In this document: positions 6,708 to 10,949 of the stretch, piece by piece
How positions within the stretch are numbered: position 1 is the first letter of the stretch
Layout: the number at the start of each line of letters is the position of its first letter
NCBI GenBank assembly: GCA_900544845.1
Contig: UQWV01000061.1
Location: 1-10,949 of the forward strand
Length of the DNA: 10,949 nucleotides
Direction: 5' to 3'
Origin: an uncultured Collinsella sp.
GTDB lineage: Bacteria; Actinomycetota; Coriobacteriia; Coriobacteriales; Coriobacteriaceae
Made by a program: the position numbers and the translations under genes
Notes under the pieces: model-generated
The model's input: only the letters and a program-made list of their open reading frames with translations
The model's database searches: none
What the model was told of the DNA's origin: nothing

Positions 6708-6828
6708 GGAGGCCCCAAGGCTTACCTCCCAAATCTTTCCGCAGGACGGAAGGACCCCGCCGCGCGAAGCGCGCAGCGGGGTCCTGACATGTCCGAGGAC
6801 GATTTGGGAGGTAAGCCCTGGGGCCTCC
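6708..6828. repeat. 121-bp near-perfect palindrome with nested hairpins
   Basis: The outer arms 6708-6735 and 6801-6828 are complementary at 27 of 28 positions. Inside is a perfect 10-bp stem, AGGACCCCGC (6751-6760) against GCGGGGTCCT (6776-6785). That encloses CGCGC-GAA-GCGCG (6761-6773). A small TTCCG/CGGAA hairpin sits at 6737-6751. The element lies 23 bp beyond the pfkA stop, between convergent genes. It has no T tract, so a classical intrinsic terminator is unlikely; a cruciform, a mobile palindromic repeat or an mRNA 3' stabiliser are alternatives. Confidence 0.8.
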
Positions 6829-6851
6829 GATGGGAGCAGTTCCAGCCGGGG

Positions 6852-7931
6852 CTATTCGTCGCCGAAGCTGATGCCCAACGCCTTGGCCTCGCGTACCAGG
6901 TCGCTCTGGGGATCGACATACTTGAGCTTGCCGGCGACATCCTCGAGCGGCATGTGGCACATCTTGCCGTCGCGCAGGGCAATCATGTAGCCAAACTCGT
7001 CGCGCAGGCAGCCGAGCGCTGCCTCGACGCCGCACTGGGTTGCAAAGATGCGGTCCTGGGCGTCGGGCTGACCGCCGCGCTGCGTGTGGCCGGGGATGGC
7101 GACGCGGGTCTCGCGACCGGTCTTGGCCTCGATCTCCTTGGCGATGTCGTAGACAATCGACGGACTCGTGCGCTCGGCGAGCTTTTTCTTGTACTCCTTC
7201 TTGGACAGCGCCGCGTCCTCCTTAGAGATAGCGCCCTCGGCGACGGCCACGATGGTAAAGCGGCTGCCGGTTTCCATGCGATGTTCGATGGTCTTGATGA
7301 CGTTATCCATGTCGTAGGGGATCTCGGGGATCAGGATGACGTCCGCGCCGCCCGCGACGCCGGCGTACAGCGGAATCCAGCCAACCTTGTGGCCCATGAT
7401 CTCGATGACAAACACGCGGCCGTGACTCGAGGCGGTGGTGTGGATGTCGTCGATGCACTTGGTGGCGACGTCGATGGCGCTCGTAAAGCCAAACGTCAAC
7501 TCGGTGCCCCAGGTGTCGTTATCGATAGTTTTGGGCAGGGCGATAACGTTGAGGCCCTCTTCGCGCAGGCGGTTGGCGGTCTTGGTGGAACCGTTGCCGC
7601 CCAGCATAAACAGGCAGTCGAGCTGCAGCTTGTGATAGGTGTGGACCATCGCGGGTACCTTCTCGACGCCGTCGGCCTCGGGAATGTCCAGACGCTTGAA
7701 CGGTGTGCGGCTCGTGCCCAGGATGGTGCCGCCGCGGGTGAGGATGCCGCTAAAATCGGCGGGCGACATGACGCGGAACCTGCTGTAGATAAGGCCCTGG
7801 TAGCCGTCCTCAAAACCGTAGATCTCGATAGGCTCTTCGCTATTGGTCATGAGCGTTTTGACGATGCCGCGCATGGTGGCGTTGAGCGCCTGGCAGTCGC
7901 CGCCACTAGTAAGAAGACCGATCCTGAGCAT
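6852..7931 (-). CDS. pfkA: 6-phosphofructokinase
   Basis: This glycolytic enzyme phosphorylates fructose 6-phosphate to fructose 1,6-bisphosphate. The 359-residue protein shows the PFK family in order: TSGGDCQALNATMRG (8-22) for the phosphoryl donor, TRGGTILGTSRT (65-76), GGNGSTKTAN (111-120), the catalytic PKTIDND (133-139, Asp137 the general base), IEIMGHKVGWI (176-186), and the substrate-site PGHTQRGGQPDAQDR (280-294). Gly114, at the position that usually separates donors, is the ATP-type residue (PPi enzymes have Asp). However, the usual metal-binding Asp of GGDGS is Asn113, and the MGR motif reads MGH. This marks a divergent subgroup, so the donor (ATP or PPi) is best left open. The ATG at 7931 has AAGGA six bases upstream. 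The gene converges on the ABC operon and lies downstream of the amidase gene on the same strand, with a 139-bp gap. Confidence 0.92.
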   Translation of the reverse strand: MLRIGLLTSGGDCQALNATMRGIVKTLMTNSEEPIEIYGFEDGYQGLIYSRFRVMSPADFSGILTRGGTILGTSRTPFKRLDIPEADGVEKVPAMVHTYHKLQLDCLFMLGGNGSTKTANRLREEGLNVIALPKTIDNDTWGTELTFGFTSAIDVATKCIDDIHTTASSHGRVFVIEIMGHKVGWIPLYAGVAGGADVILIPEIPYDMDNVIKTIEHRMETGSRFTIVAVAEGAISKEDAALSKKEYKKKLAERTSPSIVYDIAKEIEAKTGRETRVAIPGHTQRGGQPDAQDRIFATQCGVEAALGCLRDEFGYMIALRDGKMCHMPLEDVAGKLKYVDPQSDLVREAKALGISFGDE

Positions 7932-7946
7932 GATGAATCCTTCCGG

Positions 7947-7962
7947 GCAAGTTATAACTTGC
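7947..7962 (-). promoter_or_regulatory. 16-bp perfect palindrome before pfkA (possible operator)
   Basis: GCAAGTTATAACTTGC is a perfect palindrome whose near edge is 15 bases upstream of the pfkA start, just before the ribosome binding site. Its centre includes TATAAC, which could be a -10 box. It could be a repressor operator or a leader hairpin. Confidence 0.45.
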
Positions 7963-7968
7963 GCATAA

Positions 7969-8004
7969 GTTTACCCCCGCACACTGTTGATGCGGAGGTA
8001 AAAC
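7969..8004 (-). terminator. Hairpin between the amidase gene and pfkA (terminator or pfkA leader structure)
   Basis: GTTTACC-C-CCGCA (7969-7981) pairs with TGCGG-A-GGTAAAAC (7991-8004) apart from one internal mismatch and one bulge, over a nine-base loop. On the minus strand it lies 66 bases beyond the amidase stop and is followed by TTATG, a poor T tract. It may end amidase transcription weakly, or fold in the leader of a read-through or pfkA transcript. A TATACA hexamer upstream on the minus strand (about 8013-8008) is a possible pfkA -10. Confidence 0.4.
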
Positions 8005-8070
8005 GTGTTAGCTCAAATGTATAGAAATGTAAGCAACGTCAGGGAACGTAAGGTCGACGGGCCTGGCTCC

Positions 8071-9156
8071 TTACAGTGCGAAGGCATCGACGTTGCCCCA
8101 GTGGCGGCGCAGCGTGATGGCGGCAGCGGGCTCGGTATTGTCAAAGACGACCGACCATTGCGTATTGCTGGTGATGTCTTCCGGATTGGGCTCTTGCGCC
8201 GCAGCGCGTAGGGCCTTCCAGGCGACTGCCTCGTCCTGGGCACCGACATGGGCGTCAAGGACATCGGCGATTGCGACGGCGCGCTCTTTACCATGGCCCA
8301 GCTCGCCATTCTTTTGGTTGGGCAGCACTTCGTCGCCATAGCAGGCGTAGAAGTTCGTAACCTGGCGTACAGGAGTCGCTTTGAAAGCGCGGTCCGGATC
8401 GCGCGGATCCCACTCTGCTACGCGCGCGTCACCGGCGACGTCGTTGATAAAGAAGTGGTAATCGCGTCCTGCCATGGCGTGCATGTCGTAGGCAGAAAGC
8501 AGGTCGACGGCCTCTTGCGTGGTGGTGGCACGGTCGAGCACCAGACGGATGGCGAGCGAGGTATTGATGACGGGGCGTTGCGTGTCCTGGTCACAGGGCT
8601 TGGAATCCAGGGTGAGTACGGCAATGGACACGCCGCACTCGTTAACACCGTCGAGCTGGGCAAACGGGCCCATGAGTGCGGCGGCGCGTCCGGCGACGGA
8701 GTCAAGCGGAGTGTTGGCGCCCAGGTTATTGAGGGCCGCAAAGCCGATGGAGGCATAGCCGTCGCGTGGGTGATTGCGCACCAGCAGCGCCGAGGTGTCG
8801 TCCTTAAAGTCGTAATTGCGACCGGTGCGCACGCGGCCTTCGGCATCTACGGCGACAAAAGCGCTGCAGGCAAACTGGGGCGCCTGGACATGTACCGGCA
8901 CACCGGGCAGCACCTGCGCCACCACGGCATCGATGTAGGCCTGGTCGTCGCGCACGCCAGCGGCGATGATGCGATCAAGATTGTAGTCGTAGGCGATGTC
9001 GATTGCGTACAGGTCATAGCTATCCGCGTAGCCAGTCAAGCGTTTGAGCGACGCGGCGGACTTGATTTGCTTGTGATAAACGATACCGGTGGCAGCGGCA
9101 AGGCCGACGGCGACTCCCGCGACACCGCAGGCGATGGCAATGTTACGTGGCTTCAT
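8071..9156 (-). CDS. Membrane-anchored choloylglycine-hydrolase-like Ntn amidase (linear amide C-N hydrolase)
   Basis: This protein of 361 residues belongs to the Ntn-hydrolase group that cleaves linear amides (bile salt hydrolase, penicillin V acylase, acid ceramidase-like and C45 relatives). It has an N-terminal hydrophobic helix (about 6-26, after Lys2/Arg4) fitting a signal anchor, so the catalytic domain should face outside. The nucleophile is most likely Cys97 in FACSAFVAVDAEG, followed by GRNYDF (112-117). DGVNECGVSI (169-178) is the family's Asn-containing loop, and a later AEWDPRD (247-253) lies in the C-terminal half. Classical bile salt hydrolases are cytoplasmic, about 320 residues, with Cys2 exposed by Met removal. 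Here the Cys is about 96 residues in, so activation would need cleavage of a propeptide. The ATG at 9156 has AGAGGAG five bases upstream. The substrate (bile salt, N-acyl amino acid, penicillin V or other) is not determined. Confidence 0.82.
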   Translation of the reverse strand: MKPRNIAIACGVAGVAVGLAAATGIVYHKQIKSAASLKRLTGYADSYDLYAIDIAYDYNLDRIIAAGVRDDQAYIDAVVAQVLPGVPVHVQAPQFACSAFVAVDAEGRVRTGRNYDFKDDTSALLVRNHPRDGYASIGFAALNNLGANTPLDSVAGRAAALMGPFAQLDGVNECGVSIAVLTLDSKPCDQDTQRPVINTSLAIRLVLDRATTTQEAVDLLSAYDMHAMAGRDYHFFINDVAGDARVAEWDPRDPDRAFKATPVRQVTNFYACYGDEVLPNQKNGELGHGKERAVAIADVLDAHVGAQDEAVAWKALRAAAQEPNPEDITSNTQWSVVFDNTEPAAAITLRRHWGNVDAFAL

Positions 9157-9254
9157 GACGGCTCCTCTCGTCCTGTTAGCGTAATTGTCGCAAAAGGTGC
9201 ACGGGCATGATGGCTCAACTTGGTGAGCGGCGCGGGATTAAACATGGAATGAAG

Positions 9255-9316
9255 AGTGCAGCGCTGGCGTGGCGGGGTATGCTGGAGGGGACCATCAACC
9301 CAGCGAAAGGGGAGAG
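9255..9316 (+). promoter_or_regulatory. Putative promoter and ribosome binding site of the M18 aminopeptidase
   Basis: TATGCT at 9278-9283 is a fair -10 candidate. The -35 position (9255-9260, AGTGCA) is poor. GAAAGGGGAGAG (9305-9316) is a strong Shine-Dalgarno sequence immediately before the ATG at 9318. It sets that start over the longer in-frame ATG at 9207. Confidence 0.4.
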
Positions 9317-9317
9317 C

Positions 9318-10703
9318 ATGACGGATCAGGAAGCGCCCGAGCGCGTGCACGTGACGGCCGACGATATCGAGGCCGCCAACGACCTCATTGACTTTATCGA
9401 GGCATGCCCCAGCATGTTCCATACGGCAGCGACCATTATGGCCGAGCTCGACGAGGCGGGCTTTACCTACCTGCCCGAGAATGCGGCGTGGGACATCGAA
9501 CCGGGCGGGCGTTATTACACGCAGCGCAACACCTCGAGCGTTGTTGCCTTTAAGGTGGGCGAGGACCTGGCTGCGACGTGGGGCGAGGACGGCGTTGCCG
9601 GCGACTACCATTTTCAGCTGACGGCGTCGCACAGCGACTCGCCTACGTTTAAGGTTAAGGCCGTGCCCGAGCTCGACGGCGCGGGCGAGACGCTGCGCCT
9701 GAACACCGAGGCCTACGGCGGCATGATCGACTACACCTGGTTCGACCGTCCGCTGGCACTCGCGGGCCGCGTGCTGGTACGCGAGGGCGACCGTATTGAG
9801 AGCCGCCTGCTTGCCACCGAGCGCGAGGTCGCTATTATCCCGAGCCTTGCCATCCACATGAACCGCGGCGTTAACGAGGGCTTTGCGCCTAATCGTGCTG
9901 TCGACCTGTGTCCGCTCATCAGCGCCGGTGACCTTAAGCAGGGCGACTTTGATGCTCTGATCGCCGACGAACTGGACGTTGAGCCCGAGCAGATCCTGGG
10001 TCGCGACCTGTTCCTGGTCAATCGTCAGGATGCGCGCATTTGGGGCTGGGCCGACGAGTTTATCTCGACGCCCAAGCTTGACGACCTGGCCTGCGCCTAC
10101 ACCTCGCTACAGGCATTTTTGGGCGCCGAGAACGCGCGCGACGTCTCGGTCTTCTGCTGTTTTGATAACGAGGAGGTTGGTTCCGAGACCAAACAGGGCG
10201 CCATGTCAACGTTCTTGGCCGATGCATTGCGCCGCATTAACGGATCGCTGGGCTTTGACGACGAGTCGTACCACCGTGCGCTTGCTGCCTCGATGCTCGT
10301 GAGCTGCGACAATGCACATGCCGTGCACCCCAACCACGCCGAGAAGTGCGATGCCCGCAACCAGGTGGTGCTCAACGGTGGCATCGTCATCAAGGAGGCA
10401 GCCAACCAGCACTATTGCACCGATGCCTTTAGCCGCGCGGTGTTCCAAGCCATTTGCGATGACGCCGACGTGCCCACGCAGGCCTTCGCCAACAAGAGCG
10501 ATATGGCTGGCGGTTCTACGCTGGGCAATCTGTCGAACATGCAGGCGAGCATGCATGCCGTGGACGTGGGCCTGCCGCAGCTTGCCATGCACTCGAGCTA
10601 CGAGACCGGCGGCGTGCGCGACGTGATGTACGCGATCCGCGCCCTCACCGCCTTCTACGAGCGCAACCTAACCATCAACGGCGCCGAAAGCGTGGAGCTC
10701 TAA
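9318..10703 (+). CDS. M18 family aspartyl aminopeptidase
   Basis: This cytosolic dinuclear-zinc exopeptidase of 461 residues removes N-terminal (often acidic) residues from peptides, and usually forms a large tetrahedral dodecamer. All M18 metal and catalytic residues are visible: His105 in TASHSDSPTF with Asp107, Asp255/Asp256 in TPKLDD, the Glu pair 285/286 in CFDNEEVGS, Asp331 in SCDNAHAVHPN, and His425 in AMHSSYE. The ACPSMFHT opening (29-36) is the usual family N-terminus, and the GGSTLGN stretch (398-404) belongs to the active-site region. I start at the ATG at 9318, directly behind a strong Shine-Dalgarno. The reading frame continues upstream to 9207, but those 37 residues have no family match, and the promoter region would fall inside them. 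The gene is divergent from the amidase, with a 161-bp gap, and is followed by a terminator. pepC/apeB-type symbols are used for relatives; I leave the symbol blank. Confidence 0.93.
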   Translation: MTDQEAPERVHVTADDIEAANDLIDFIEACPSMFHTAATIMAELDEAGFTYLPENAAWDIEPGGRYYTQRNTSSVVAFKVGEDLAATWGEDGVAGDYHFQLTASHSDSPTFKVKAVPELDGAGETLRLNTEAYGGMIDYTWFDRPLALAGRVLVREGDRIESRLLATEREVAIIPSLAIHMNRGVNEGFAPNRAVDLCPLISAGDLKQGDFDALIADELDVEPEQILGRDLFLVNRQDARIWGWADEFISTPKLDDLACAYTSLQAFLGAENARDVSVFCCFDNEEVGSETKQGAMSTFLADALRRINGSLGFDDESYHRALAASMLVSCDNAHAVHPNHAEKCDARNQVVLNGGIVIKEAANQHYCTDAFSRAVFQAICDDADVPTQAFANKSDMAGGSTLGNLSNMQASMHAVDVGLPQLAMHSSYETGGVRDVMYAIRALTAFYERNLTINGAESVEL

Positions 10704-10746
10704 AATCTGCCAAAAAGGGACAGGTTTACTTTGGCAGGTTTTATTT
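10703..10746 (+). terminator. Terminator of the aminopeptidase gene, built on the dispersed repeat
   Basis: AAATCTGCCAAA (10703-10714) pairs with TTTGGCAGGTTT (10730-10741) over 12 positions, including one U-G wobble. The loop is 15 bases and the stem runs into a T-rich tail (GTTTTATTT). The stem starts at the last base of the stop codon. Confidence 0.65.
10712..10740 (+). repeat. 29-nt dispersed repeat, copy 2
   Basis: This is identical at 27 of 29 positions to the reverse complement of 2756-2784. It forms the loop and right arm of the hairpin at 10703-10741. Confidence 0.7.
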
Positions 10747-10846
10747 GGGCAAATGCCGCAATGCCAACAGCTGGACAGAATTGTTATGACACCGCAGGTT
10801 GAGCAAACGTCAGCGAGCGACGTCCAGAGCGAACAAGTTGGCATGA

Positions 10847-10887
10847 AAAGGGCGAGGCATTGACCTTCTGGTCATGCCTCGCCCTTT
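10847..10887. terminator. Strong bidirectional hairpin terminator
   Basis: AAAGGGCGAGGCATTGACC (10847-10865) pairs with GGTCATGCCTCGCCCTTT (10870-10887), about 18 bp with a single bulged T and a TTCT loop. A-rich and T-rich flanks are short on both sides. It is nested inside a 10-bp perfect inverted repeat, GCGACGTCCA (10817-10826) against TGGACGTCGC (10907-10916). Confidence 0.75.
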
Positions 10888-10949
10888 GAATGACAAATTG
10901 TTGTTGTGGACGTCGCGCAGCGTCGACCGGTGCCCCCGGGGGTTGAAAC
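10888..10949. other. Right edge, no gene seen
   Basis: No coding sequence can be supported after the terminator. The stretch contains the outer arm TGGACGTCGC and the self-complementary words GTCGAC, ACCGGT and CCCCCGGGGG (10933-10942). Confidence 0.5.

Noticed and set aside
6326..6718. A 130-codon minus-strand frame across the MITE-like element
   Set aside because: It is confined to repeat and terminator DNA, has arginine-rich composition typical of spurious frames, and lacks a credible ribosome binding site.
6210..8024. A 604-codon open frame on the + strand across the 6314-6851 gap and antisense to pfkA
   Set aside because: It runs opposite a clearly recognised phosphofructokinase, has no start signal or family motif, and is explained by high-GC codon bias keeping the opposite frame free of stops.
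8071..9156. Calling the amidase a bile salt hydrolase (bsh)
   Set aside because: Catalytic Cys97 and a signal anchor differ from classical Cys2 bile salt hydrolases, and substrate cannot be read from sequence.
8248..9210. A 320-codon + strand open frame antisense to the amidase gene
   Set aside because: Shadow frame of a high-GC gene; no ribosome binding site or recognisable domain.
9207..9317. Longer N-terminus for the aminopeptidase starting at 9207
   Set aside because: The extra 37 residues match nothing in M18 enzymes, while a strong Shine-Dalgarno sits directly before the ATG at 9318.

Overview
The window looks like a piece of a high-GC, gut-type actinobacterial chromosome. I infer class Coriobacteriia, Collinsella-like, from the GC-rich third codon positions, the densely palindromic intergenic DNA and the gene complement. 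This was not tested against a database. The left edge is a run of pure C, G and C tracts and is probably a contig end.

Layout from left to right. Positions 1-401 hold homopolymer tracts, a degenerate GC-rich repeat and a weak promoter, but no gene. An ogt-type O6-alkylguanine-DNA methyltransferase follows on the + strand (402-980). Next comes a decayed stretch (981-1930): a 62-bp-period array of alternating inverted repeats, then the C-terminal stump of a ClC chloride channel joined to the frameshifted 5' part of an Abi_2-family gene, both on the minus strand. A GyrI-like small-molecule-binding protein (minus, 1931-2569) has an exact Gram-positive/actinobacterial-type SOS box (CGAAC-N4-GTTCG) in its promoter region. 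A two-gene + strand operon (2841-6313) encodes a MacB/LolD-like ABC ATPase and a 921-residue FtsX-type permease, and ends in a strong intrinsic terminator.

The 538-bp gap between this operon and the convergent 6-phosphofructokinase gene is not empty. It holds a terminator, a MITE-like element of about 218 bp (imperfect terminal inverted repeats, flanked by a 9-bp direct repeat TACCCCAGG), and a separate 121-bp near-perfect palindrome. Phosphofructokinase (minus, 6852-7931) and a membrane-anchored choloylglycine-hydrolase-like Ntn amidase (minus, 8071-9156) follow. A divergent M18 aspartyl aminopeptidase (plus, 9318-10703) comes next. The right end has two hairpin terminators, the second nested inside an outer 10-bp inverted repeat.

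The genes are mostly housekeeping: alkylation repair, glycolysis, peptide turnover and export/envelope ABC transport. The two loci of most biological interest are the putative SOS-controlled GyrI-like gene (E. coli sbmC/gyrI is also SOS-regulated, but in an unrelated lineage with a different LexA box) and the exported Ntn amidase. The strongest unexplained DNA structures are the MITE-like element, the 121-bp palindrome and the 62-bp alternating array. I do not see a convincing new multi-gene defence or biosynthetic system.
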